A stretch of 49,138 nucleotides of DNA from an uncultured Acetatifactor sp. (GTDB lineage: Bacteria; Bacillota; Clostridia; Lachnospirales; Lachnospiraceae). Numbering within the stretch: the stretch's first letter is position 1; each line of letters starts with the position of its first letter. Below are positions 42,096-49,138 of this stretch, one piece after another. The position numbers were made by a program, and so were the translations under genes. The stretch is taken from NCBI GenBank assembly GCA_944383825.1, contig CALWRA010000023.1, positions 1 to 49,138 on the forward strand, given 5' to 3'. The notes below the pieces were generated by a model. It did no database searches. It was not told the origin of the DNA and worked only from the letters and a program-made list of their open reading frames with translations.

Positions 42096-42781
42096 AGCAG
42101 TTGGTCTATGAAGCAAATATGTCTTTGCCCAGGTATGGACTTGTAGCCTTTACCTGGGGAAATGCGAGCGCAATTGACCGTGAAAAGGGATTGGTCGTAA
42201 TCAAGCCCGGCGGTATGGAGTATGCGAAGCTGAAGCCTGAGGACATGGTGGTAATGGATCTTGAGGGAAGGAAGGTGGAAGGAAGGTATAATCCGTCTTC
42301 CGATACGCCCACTCATTTAGTGCTGTATAATGCTTTTCCCGAAATTGGAGGCATCGTGCACACTCATTCCTCCTATGCCACAAGCTGGGCGCAGGCAGGC
42401 AGGGACATTCCCTGCTATGGAACCACACATGCGGATTATATTTACGGAGCGGTTCCATGCATAAGATGTCTGACGGCTGAAGAAATTGAGAGTGGATACG
42501 AGGAGAATACAGGGAATCTGATTGTAAATGAGCTGCGCCGAATGTGGAAAAATCCCGTGAAAACACCGGCGGTACTCTGCAAAAATCGCGGTCCCTTTGT
42601 CTGGGGGAAAAGTGCTGAAGAGGCGGTACAAAATGCGGTGGTTTTGGAGGAGGTTGCAAAAATGGCTTACCGGGCGGAAATCATCAATCCTCAGATACTG
42701 CCGGCGCCCAAGGAGCTGCAGGATAAGCATTATTACCGGAAGCATGGGGCGGACGCATACTATGGACAGGGGAGGGAATGA
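42080..42781 (+). CDS. araD: L-ribulose-5-phosphate 4-epimerase
   Basis: 233 aa class II aldolase/epimerase. FTWGNASAIDREKGLVVIKPGG, the SSDTPTHLVLYNAFPEIGG stretch, zinc ligands His94 and His96 (IVHTHSSYA) and THADYIYGAVPC match AraD. It converts L-ribulose-5-phosphate to D-xylulose-5-phosphate, feeding the transketolase encoded downstream. The ATG overlaps the kinase remnant. It appears intact although the upstream kinase is lost. Confidence 0.93.
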   Translation: MLEEIKQLVYEANMSLPRYGLVAFTWGNASAIDREKGLVVIKPGGMEYAKLKPEDMVVMDLEGRKVEGRYNPSSDTPTHLVLYNAFPEIGGIVHTHSSYATSWAQAGRDIPCYGTTHADYIYGAVPCIRCLTAEEIESGYEENTGNLIVNELRRMWKNPVKTPAVLCKNRGPFVWGKSAEEAVQNAVVLEEVAKMAYRAEIINPQILPAPKELQDKHYYRKHGADAYYGQGRE

Positions 42782-42878
42782 GGATAGTGCTGGACGCGGC
42801 AAAGGGTTTATGCTAGTATATTTTCGGAAGACAGAGAGTGAGGGCCGTAGGCTGGCTTACGGCAGAATGGAGGAAGTG

Positions 42879-43721
42879 ATGAACAATTTAGAGCTGCAAA
42901 AGCAGGCGAATGAAGTTCGCAAGGGCATTATAACCGCAGTTCACAGTGCGAAGGCAGGACACCCCGGCGGTTCCCTTTCCGCGGCAGACGTATTTACTTT
43001 TCTTTATTTCGAAGTGATGAATATCGATCCCAAAAACCCGGCTATGGAGGATAGGGATCGTTTTGTGCTGTCAAAGGGGCACACTGCTCCCGGGCTTTAC
43101 TCGGCTCTGGCTCACAGGGGATTTTTTCCGGTGGAAGATCTGATTAGCTTAAGGAAGCTTGGGTCCTATCTTCAGGGACATCCCTGTGTGCATATCCCCG
43201 GTGTGGATATGTCCTCCGGCTCCCTGGGACAAGGAGTTTCCGCTGCCGTAGGCATGGCTCTGGGAGCAAAAATGGATGGAAAAGCTTTCCGCGTATATAC
43301 GCTCTTGGGAGATGGGGAAATTGAGGAAGGACAGGTCTGGGAGGCGGCCATGTTTGCCGGATTCCGCAAGCTTGACAATCTCTGTGTGATTGTGGACAAC
43401 AATAACCTTCAGATTGACGGGCCCATTGACCAGGTGTGTTCTCCTTATCCGATAGATAAAAAATTCGAGGCATTCAACTTCCATGTGATTAACGCGGACG
43501 CTCATGATTTTGACGCGCTCCGCTCTGCATTTAAGGAGGCCGGGGAAACAAAGGGAATGCCCACCTGCATAGTGGTGCGCAGTCTGAAGGGCAAGGGTGT
43601 GTCCTTTATGGAAAATATCGTAGATTGGCATGGCAAGGCTCCCAATGATGAGGAGTATGCAGCGGCAATGGCGGACCTGGAGAAAATCAGTGCAGAATTA
43701 GAGAAAGCAGGTGAAGCATGA
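42879..43721 (+). CDS. Transketolase, N-terminal subunit
   Basis: 280 aa, the thiamine-diphosphate-binding half of a split transketolase. SAKAGHPGGSLSAADVF, SKGHTAPGLYSAL and LGDGEIEEGQVWEAAMFAG (the ThDP motif GDG...NN with DNNNLQIDG) are present. With the C-terminal subunit it transfers two-carbon units in the pentose phosphate pathway. The start at 42879 has GGAGGAAG upstream. It ends four bases into the next gene (ATGA). Transketolase and araD together form a pentose module. Confidence 0.94.
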   Translation: MNNLELQKQANEVRKGIITAVHSAKAGHPGGSLSAADVFTFLYFEVMNIDPKNPAMEDRDRFVLSKGHTAPGLYSALAHRGFFPVEDLISLRKLGSYLQGHPCVHIPGVDMSSGSLGQGVSAAVGMALGAKMDGKAFRVYTLLGDGEIEEGQVWEAAMFAGFRKLDNLCVIVDNNNLQIDGPIDQVCSPYPIDKKFEAFNFHVINADAHDFDALRSAFKEAGETKGMPTCIVVRSLKGKGVSFMENIVDWHGKAPNDEEYAAAMADLEKISAELEKAGEA

Positions 43722-44686
43722 TGGCAGAAAAAATTGTTAAGACAACCGCTGTGAAAAAAGTCGCAACCAGAGAGAGCTACGGGAATGCCCTGAAGGAGCT
43801 TGCAGAAGAATTTCCTCAGCTGGTGGTATTGGACGCGGATCTTGCGGCAGCCACAAAAACCGGTATTTTCAGGAAGGCATATCCTGAGCGCCATATTGAC
43901 TGCGGAATTGCAGAATGCAATATGATGGGCGTGGCGGCAGGACTGTCTCTTGTGGGAAAAATCCCCTTTGTGAGCTCCTTTGCCATGTTTGCAGCAGGCC
44001 GTGCTTTCGAGCAGGTGCGCAATTCCATAGGGTACCCCCATTTGAATGTAAAGATTGGAGCCACCCATGCTGGAATTACCGTGGGAGAGGATGGAGCCAC
44101 CCACCAGTGCAACGAGGACATTGCTTTGATGCGTACCATTCCTGGAATGGTGGTTATGTGTCCTGCGGATGATGTGGAGGCGCGGGCAGCTGTTCGGGCG
44201 GCCTTGGAGCATGAGGGGCCCGTGTATATTCGCTTTGGGAGAGCGGCTGTGCCGGTGATTAACGATGGGCCCGACTATAAATTTGAAATCGGTAAGGGAA
44301 GCGTTGTCAGGGCAGGAAGCGATGTGACCATTGCGGCCACGGGTATTTGTGTGGACTCTGCTTTGGGAGCAGCGCAAAGGCTGGAGCAGGAGGGAATCAG
44401 CGCGGAGGTTGTAAATATATGCACCATTAAGCCTTTGGATGAGGATATCATCGTAAAAAGCGCGCAGAAAACAGGCAGGGTAGTGACGGTTGAGGAACAT
44501 TCCGTAATCGGAGGGCTGGGCAGCGCCGTATGCGACTGCTTGTGTGCGAAATATCCCGTTCCCGTAAAGAAGCTGGGCATGCAGGATGTGTTTGGAGAAT
44601 CCGGCTCTGCGGCAGCGCTAGTGGAAAAATACGGACTGGATGCAAGGGGGGTTTATCAGTCTGTGAAAGAATTTTTGGGAAGCTGA
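43718..44686 (+). CDS. Transketolase, C-terminal subunit
   Basis: 322 aa, the pyrimidine-binding and C-terminal domains of the split enzyme. IDCGIAECNMMGVAAGLSLVG has the Glu that activates ThDP; VGEDGATHQCNEDIALMRTIPG and VITVEEH-like VVTVEEHSVIGGLG are typical. It completes the active site with the N-terminal subunit. The ATG overlaps the preceding stop codon; an ATG three bases later is an equal candidate. A strong terminator follows. Confidence 0.94.
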   Translation: MMAEKIVKTTAVKKVATRESYGNALKELAEEFPQLVVLDADLAAATKTGIFRKAYPERHIDCGIAECNMMGVAAGLSLVGKIPFVSSFAMFAAGRAFEQVRNSIGYPHLNVKIGATHAGITVGEDGATHQCNEDIALMRTIPGMVVMCPADDVEARAAVRAALEHEGPVYIRFGRAAVPVINDGPDYKFEIGKGSVVRAGSDVTIAATGICVDSALGAAQRLEQEGISAEVVNICTIKPLDEDIIVKSAQKTGRVVTVEEHSVIGGLGSAVCDCLCAKYPVPVKKLGMQDVFGESGSAAALVEKYGLDARGVYQSVKEFLGS

Positions 44687-44735
44687 GTTCGTTCACTGAA
44701 ATGATACACAGGATATTTTAAATCTCACAAGAAGC

Positions 44736-44768
44736 GGGCAGGAGAATGGATTTTCCCCTGCCCTTTTC
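44736..44768 (+). terminator. Intrinsic terminator of the araD-transketolase unit
   Basis: GGGCAGG (44736-44742) pairs with CCTGCCC (44757-44763), with partial inner pairing GAA/TTT, followed by TTTT. It may work in both directions, since the next gene is convergent (ends at 44811). Confidence 0.8.
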
Positions 44769-44810
44769 ATTCGGTTTCCGCTTCTGGAGTATGATGAAAG
44801 CGAAGAAGCT

Positions 44811-45785
44811 TCATCGTTGCTTTTGCAATACCCGATGATAAATCGGCATGCCTTTCTCCGCCTGGGTAATCACCTTAAGAAGTCCTCGCCGGATCATATC
44901 TTCGATACGGAGAGAGAGAAAAGAATCACTGATGCCCAGCCGATATTTCCCCATGATTTTTCCGATCAGCCTTGCCTCATGAAAAATCTCTTCTTCCGCC
45001 GCCAGCTCTCTGAGAAGAAAGTTGTCATAGAAATTTTCCGGCACGCTGACCGGCTGACCGTTCAGAACTGTGCGCAGTGGAGCATTTTCATTCTGAAGAG
45101 TCTGCCACAGAGTCAGGCAGTCGCTGCAAAAACCGGAGGGAAGTATCTCCTGCAGGGATAAATACCTGTGCCACTCTTCGGGCAAAGTTTCTCCCCAGCA
45201 GGTCTTAGAAAATACGGTTCCATGCCTGTCCAGGCTCCATTGGGGAAGACGGACGGCGTACAGGGAGCCTGTGTATTCTTTGCCGCAGCGCTGTGGGGAA
45301 AGCTGCGCTGCAAGCCAAATAAGCCCGCAGAGCTCATCGGGATTACTGCTGTACCAAATGCGGGCTGCTTCTCCGGATAAAATCCGCCGGGATATTTCTT
45401 CAAAATCATCCTTTACCCTACGAAACGTATCAGAAATCTGCCTTGCGCCGTATTTTTCATCGGGATAAATTCCGGCGAGCTGCTCCAGCGCCCGAAGGCG
45501 CTTGGGACCGGGTTGGTTTTCCGTAATGTCGCCGATGCTCAATGAAAGCTCAAAGGAAAATATATCCTGAGGGTTCCCTCCCATGGGCTCCGCTTCTTCC
45601 CAGGCTTTGCGCTCTCTTTCCTCAGTCTGCTGTCTGGCCTTTTTGATTTCCTTTCTGGTTGGGCTGGTGCCATCCGGCTTGCGGAGGATAATGCCCACTG
45701 CCGACCCGGGGTAGGGGCCTTTTCCATAGCTTTGCGCTATTCTCAGGCTCCCGGCGGCGCTGTCGCCGAAAACAATTTCGATCAT
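44811..45785 (-). CDS. DUF1835 and DUF3658 domain protein
   Basis: 324 aa. The N-terminus IEIVFGDSAAGSLRIAQ is the start of DUF1835; the remainder includes SGEAARIWYSSNPDELCGL and, at the C-terminus, RIEDMIRRGLLKVITQ of DUF3658. The families occur together in Firmicutes, with no known activity. A plausible extended -10 (TGGTATAAT, minus strand, near 45865-45857) lies upstream. It is a single minus-strand gene between two plus-strand units. Confidence 0.85.
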   Translation of the reverse strand: MIEIVFGDSAAGSLRIAQSYGKGPYPGSAVGIILRKPDGTSPTRKEIKKARQQTEERERKAWEEAEPMGGNPQDIFSFELSLSIGDITENQPGPKRLRALEQLAGIYPDEKYGARQISDTFRRVKDDFEEISRRILSGEAARIWYSSNPDELCGLIWLAAQLSPQRCGKEYTGSLYAVRLPQWSLDRHGTVFSKTCWGETLPEEWHRYLSLQEILPSGFCSDCLTLWQTLQNENAPLRTVLNGQPVSVPENFYDNFLLRELAAEEEIFHEARLIGKIMGKYRLGISDSFLSLRIEDMIRRGLLKVITQAEKGMPIYHRVLQKQR

Positions 45786-46011
45786 AATAAAACTCCTTTT
45801 TCTGCGGCTTTGAACAGCTCTATGTCCCAGTAACCGCTTGAGGGAAAATTATAATCATTATACCATAAATCAGGGCGCCGCGCCGGTATATGGGTGAGGA
45901 AAAAGAAACTTTAAGAAAAATTAAGAATCTCATATACAAAAACGAAACAATTTTCTGTTATTTTATGATTAAATAAATCTATGAAAACAGAAGAAGAAAG
46001 AGGCAGGGGAC

Positions 46012-46962
46012 ATGGGACAGATGAGCAGTCCGAAAAAGGAGCTTGACCTGGAGCTTACAAATATGAAGAGAAATCCTTATTTGGCGGACTATACGGAATT
46101 TAAGAAAAGGAGGCGGAAACAGGAGGCCCAGGGAGAAAAACCTGAGGTATCTCCAGAGAGGGTATCAAAAAGAAAGCCGACCAGAAAGATTGTATCTGAA
46201 AAAGCCTCCTCCCAAAGAAATATACCGGAAAGAAGCGCGGCAAAAAGGGCCGCTGCCAGAGAAAGAAGGCGGCGGATGGTTTATTATAAAAAGCTGGCGC
46301 TTTTGACAGGGGGAGCAGTGATACTGATTACAGCGGCAGTACTGGGGATTTGGCTGTGGAGAACAGGGAAAACGGCGGCGGACTCACAGGCAGTGAACGA
46401 AAACGAAGTAGGGGAAGAGATCCTTGCCAGCCTGGAGCCTGAGGTAAAAATTCAGGGAATCAGCGCGGAAGACTACGGGAAGCATCCCACATGGACGGAG
46501 GATTTTCTGACCTTAAATGAATGCTCCAGGCCGGGAGACGCACTGACACAGGTTAATAGCATCTTTGTGCATTATACTGCCAATCCCGGCACCAGCGCGG
46601 CTCAGAACCGAAGCTATTTTGAACAGCTTAAGGATACTCAGGAGACCAGCGCCAGCGCCCATTTTATCATTGGGTACGAGGGAGAAATCATCCAGTGCAT
46701 TCCCCTGGATGAGATTGCTTATGCGGTGCAGACCAGAAATGAGGATTCCATTTCTATAGAATGCTGCTACTTGGAGGAGGATGGCTCCTTTACACAAGAG
46801 ACTTATGATTCTCTGATCAACCTGCTCAGGTGGTTGATTGAGACTTATGATTTAACAGAAAATGACATTCTGCGTCATTATGACTGCGGCGGAAAGAAAT
46901 GTCCGCTGTATTATGTAAACAATGAGGACGCCTGGGAACAGCTGAAACGGGATGTGAGATAA
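46012..46962 (+). CDS. N-acetylmuramoyl-L-alanine amidase (Amidase_2), membrane-anchored
   Basis: 316 aa. A long charged cytoplasmic N-terminus (residues 1-95, rich in Lys, Arg, Glu) precedes one membrane helix (LALLTGGAVILITAAVLGIWLW), a linker, then an Amidase_2/PGRP domain. IFVHYTANPG has the first zinc His, SAHFIIGYEGEIIQCIP and RHYDCGGKKCP the others, the latter typical of clostridial amidases with Cys or Asp as third ligand. It cleaves the bond between muramic acid and the stem peptide outside the cell. Monocistronic; the ATG at 46021 is an alternative start. Confidence 0.88.
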   Translation: MGQMSSPKKELDLELTNMKRNPYLADYTEFKKRRRKQEAQGEKPEVSPERVSKRKPTRKIVSEKASSQRNIPERSAAKRAAARERRRRMVYYKKLALLTGGAVILITAAVLGIWLWRTGKTAADSQAVNENEVGEEILASLEPEVKIQGISAEDYGKHPTWTEDFLTLNECSRPGDALTQVNSIFVHYTANPGTSAAQNRSYFEQLKDTQETSASAHFIIGYEGEIIQCIPLDEIAYAVQTRNEDSISIECCYLEEDGSFTQETYDSLINLLRWLIETYDLTENDILRHYDCGGKKCPLYYVNNEDAWEQLKRDVR

Positions 46963-46977
46963 GGAAGCGGCAAGCAG

Positions 46978-47006
46978 TTGCCATCCATGTTCTTTTTTGC
47001 TAAAAT
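46978..47006 (+). promoter_or_regulatory. Promoter of rpe and the CLC gene
   Basis: TTGCCA (46978-46983), 17-bp spacer, TGCTAAAAT with -10 TAAAAT at 47001-47006. It is an extended -10 promoter of the same type as that upstream of ricT, and begins 15 bases after the amidase stop codon. Confidence 0.65.
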
Positions 47007-47038
47007 AGGCACGTAAAACAGAAAGGCTTGGGAATGCT

Positions 47039-47692
47039 ATGAATATTTTATCACCGTCAATTCTGGCAGCCGATTTCTGGAGACTGGGCGATCAGATCCG
47101 AGAAGCGGAGAAAGCCGGAGTAAAATATCTCCACATCGATGTCATGGATGGACTTTTCGTTCCATCCATTTCTTTCGGGATGCCGGTGCTGGCATCCATA
47201 CGCAGACAGACAGAGCTGTTTTTGGACGTGCATCTGATGATTCACAGGCCGGGGCGCTATGTGCAGGAATTTGCAAAGAGCGGCGCGGATCTGATTAATT
47301 TTCACCTGGAAGCCGAAGAGGATCCAAAAGGAGTGATAGAGTCCATACGCAGAACAGGAAAAAAGGCGGGGATCACGATAAAGCCGGAAACTCCGGTGAA
47401 AGCGGCGGAGCCGTATCTGGAGCTGGTTGACATGGTGCTGGTGATGACTGTGGAGCCTGGATTCGGAGGACAGGAGCTGATTTTGAAGTGCCTGGACAAG
47501 GTGAGAGAACTGCGCAGGATAGTGACAGAAAAAGGTCTTTCAACGGATATTGAGGTGGATGGAGGAATTTATGAGGAAAATCTTCCTGTAGTTCTGGACG
47601 CCGGAGCAAACATCATCGTGGCAGGTTCAGCGATTTTCAATAATGACATTTCTGTCAATATAGGGAATTTCAGAAAGCTAATGGAGGAATAG
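47039..47692 (+). CDS. rpe: Ribulose-phosphate 3-epimerase
   Basis: 217 aa TIM-barrel. LSPSILAADFWRLGDQI, HIDVMDGLFVPSISFG (metal-binding His and Asp), DVHLMIHRPGRYV, MTVEPGFGGQ and EVDGGIYEENLPVVLDAGAN all match Rpe. It interconverts D-ribulose-5-phosphate and D-xylulose-5-phosphate, and thus links to the transketolase genes 2.4 kb upstream. It is not next to rsgA/cpgA, with which it is often paired in Firmicutes. The following CLC gene starts six bases after its stop. Confidence 0.95.
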   Translation: MNILSPSILAADFWRLGDQIREAEKAGVKYLHIDVMDGLFVPSISFGMPVLASIRRQTELFLDVHLMIHRPGRYVQEFAKSGADLINFHLEAEEDPKGVIESIRRTGKKAGITIKPETPVKAAEPYLELVDMVLVMTVEPGFGGQELILKCLDKVRELRRIVTEKGLSTDIEVDGGIYEENLPVVLDAGANIIVAGSAIFNNDISVNIGNFRKLMEE

Positions 47693-47698
47693 TAGAAA

Positions 47699-48964
47699 AT
47701 GACGGGACACAGAGGGAACGATTTTTTTATTTTTCTCATGGGAGTCGCGGGCAAATTTCTGAATTTTATAAAATGGGTGGCAGTATCGGCAGTAATAGGC
47801 GTTACGGTGGGACTGACGGGTACTGCCTTTTCTTATGGAATGCAGGCTGCAACGGATTTCAGGACAAGGTATCCTGCTATCGTATTGGGACTGCCGGCAG
47901 CAGGAATCCTGATCGTATTATTATATCATCTTGCCCATAGGGATAACGATAAAGGTACAAACAGTGTTCTTTCCGCGGTCAGATCGGAGGAGCAACTGTA
48001 TCTCTCAACGGCTCCGCTGATTTTTGTCAGCACCATACTCACCCACCTTTTCGGCGGTTCCGCAGGAAGAGAGGGTGCGGCTCTGCAGCTGGGCGGCAGT
48101 TTGGGAAACGGCTTTGGCAGATTGCTTCGTATGAAAGACGCCGATGCCCATGTGATGATTATGTGCGGTATGAGCGCTTGCTTTTCAGCTCTTTTCGGCA
48201 CTCCTATGGCCGCTGCGATTTTTCCCATGGAGGTGGTCAGCGTGGGAGTCATGTATTATGCGGCTCTGGTGCCCTGCGTGCTCTCTGCGCTAATTGCTTC
48301 GGGGATTGCGGAGGCTTTGGGAGCTGCGGGAGAGCAAATGTCCATTGCGTACATTCCGGAGTTTACCTGGGTAACGGGAGGCAAAGTTATAGCTTTGGCG
48401 GTACTGAGCGCGGTACTGAGCGTCGTTTTCTGTGTGACGCTGCATGCTGTAGCCTCCCAAGGGAAAAAACTGCTGCCCAATCCCTATTTGCGCATTGCTT
48501 TGGCAGGAGGAGTGCTCGTCGCTTTGGCGGCGGCTCTTGGAACCGGAGACTATTTAGGGGCGGGAATGGATGTCATCGGCAGGTGTCTGCAAGGAGAGAC
48601 GCGTCCTGAAGCCTTTATTTGGAAGCTGATTTTTACGGCGATTACTCTTGGAGCCGGCTATAAGGGGGGAGAGATTGTACCTTCATTTTTTGTGGGAGCT
48701 TCCTTTGGATGTCTTATGGGAGGCTTCCTGGGACTTTCCCCATCGCTTTGCGCGGCGGTAGGCATGATAGCGGTCTTCTGCGGCGTAACCAACAGTCCTA
48801 TTACCGCGCTGCTTATTGCCCTGGAACTTTTTGGGATGGAGGCCCTGCCCTATTTTCTGCTGGGAGTGGCGGTGAGCTATATGCTGTCAGGGTATCAGAG
48901 TCTTTATCATACCCAGAAAATCATTTATTCCAAATACAGGGCGGAGTTGAAGAAAAGCCGGTGA
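47699..48964 (+). CDS. CLC family transporter, CLC-F-like (possible F-/H+ antiporter)
   Basis: 421 aa, about ten or more membrane helices. FGGSAGREGAALQLGGSLG and KGGEIVPSFFVGASFG are the CLC signature regions. The segment HLFGGSAGREG is like that of fluoride-exporting CLC-F proteins (GREGT) rather than the GREGP of chloride antiporters, though position five is Ala. The canonical GSGIP chloride motif is also absent from the N-terminal part, where KGTNSVLSAV appears instead. The length fits CLC-F. TGGAGGAA at the end of rpe serves as its RBS, so the two genes are coupled. Confidence 0.85.
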   Translation: MTGHRGNDFFIFLMGVAGKFLNFIKWVAVSAVIGVTVGLTGTAFSYGMQAATDFRTRYPAIVLGLPAAGILIVLLYHLAHRDNDKGTNSVLSAVRSEEQLYLSTAPLIFVSTILTHLFGGSAGREGAALQLGGSLGNGFGRLLRMKDADAHVMIMCGMSACFSALFGTPMAAAIFPMEVVSVGVMYYAALVPCVLSALIASGIAEALGAAGEQMSIAYIPEFTWVTGGKVIALAVLSAVLSVVFCVTLHAVASQGKKLLPNPYLRIALAGGVLVALAAALGTGDYLGAGMDVIGRCLQGETRPEAFIWKLIFTAITLGAGYKGGEIVPSFFVGASFGCLMGGFLGLSPSLCAAVGMIAVFCGVTNSPITALLIALELFGMEALPYFLLGVAVSYMLSGYQSLYHTQKIIYSKYRAELKKSR

Positions 48965-49105
48965 TATTTGGCAAAGAATAGATGTGGTTACTATAGAATT
49001 TCTCTTTTTCTGCCGATAATCATAAAAAGAGGAACTGGCCGCAGAAGCCAGGAAAAGGAATCAGAAAGACTAACTATTAAAAGTCAAGTCTAAAATGAAG
49101 ATTTT

Positions 49106-49138
49106 ATGAATGAATTGCTGAAACGCATTTCAGATATT
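49106..49138 (+). CDS. Possible start of a gene, cut off by the window end
   Basis: ATG at 49106 opens a frame MNELLKRISDI that runs off the end of the window. Only TGAAG is available as an RBS. Too little is visible to identify it. The 140 bases between the CLC gene and this point hold a partial hairpin (GGCCGCAGAAGCC) and no other recognised element. Confidence 0.25.
   Translation, partial: MNELLKRISDI

Overview
This window looks like a chromosomal segment of a spore-forming Firmicute, most likely a Lachnospiraceae-type Clostridium relative. Reasons: strong AGGAGG Shine-Dalgarno sites, frequent TTG/GTG starts, sigma-A promoters with TGnTAAAAT-type extended -10 boxes, spmA/spmB and small coat-like proteins, and the conserved Firmicute block yaaR-holB-ricT-trmN6-rsmI. 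Genus and species cannot be told from the sequence. I see no rRNA, CRISPR array, insertion sequence or phage module.

Layout. 1-176: tRNA-Phe and tRNA-Lys. 264-2903: azlCD amino-acid exporter and an L,D-transpeptidase. 2999-9386: HD protein, PLP decarboxylase, pyruvate kinase, guanylate kinase-like protein, yaaR, holB and a histidine phosphatase. 9504-12523: a complete agr-type peptide quorum-sensing locus (LytTR regulator, GHKL kinase, AgrB protease, and a 46-codon TTG-started AgrD prepeptide) lying between holB and ricT, two genes that are close neighbours in related genomes. 12925-16430: ricT, trmN6, rsmI and an acetyltransferase. 16445-19718: a Cys-rich mini-protein, lrgAB, two coat-like proteins and a chemoreceptor. 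19929-26661: a type II fatty-acid operon (acpP, fabK, fabD, fabG, fabF, fabZ, a second FabK-like flavoprotein, fabH) with no acetyl-CoA carboxylase genes. 26732-27875: spmAB.

From 35821 down to 27984 the minus strand carries larE-larB-larC followed, with a 4-bp ATGA overlap, by a five-gene nickel/peptide-type ABC importer. The layout suggests one transcript that both imports nickel and builds the nickel-pincer cofactor of lactate racemase. No larA is present in the window. Upstream lies a gutted ABC exporter pseudogene. From 36810 to 41623 come a DHFR-like protein, a membrane-anchored Mrr-like nuclease, a FabT-like MarR regulator, a DUF885 protein and an AraR-like repressor. The FabT-like regulator is the plausible controller of the fatty-acid operon, whose promoter carries a TTTGA-N3-TCAAA palindrome. 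41683-44686 holds a collapsed FGGY sugar kinase, araD and a split transketolase. The window ends with a DUF1835/DUF3658 protein, an amidase, rpe, a CLC transporter with CLC-F-like motifs, and the possible start of one more gene.

The most interesting items are the agr locus with its two-cysteine AgrD core and the candidate small RNA/attenuator in front of agrB, the lar-nickel operon with its structured leader, and the FabT/FAS-II pairing.
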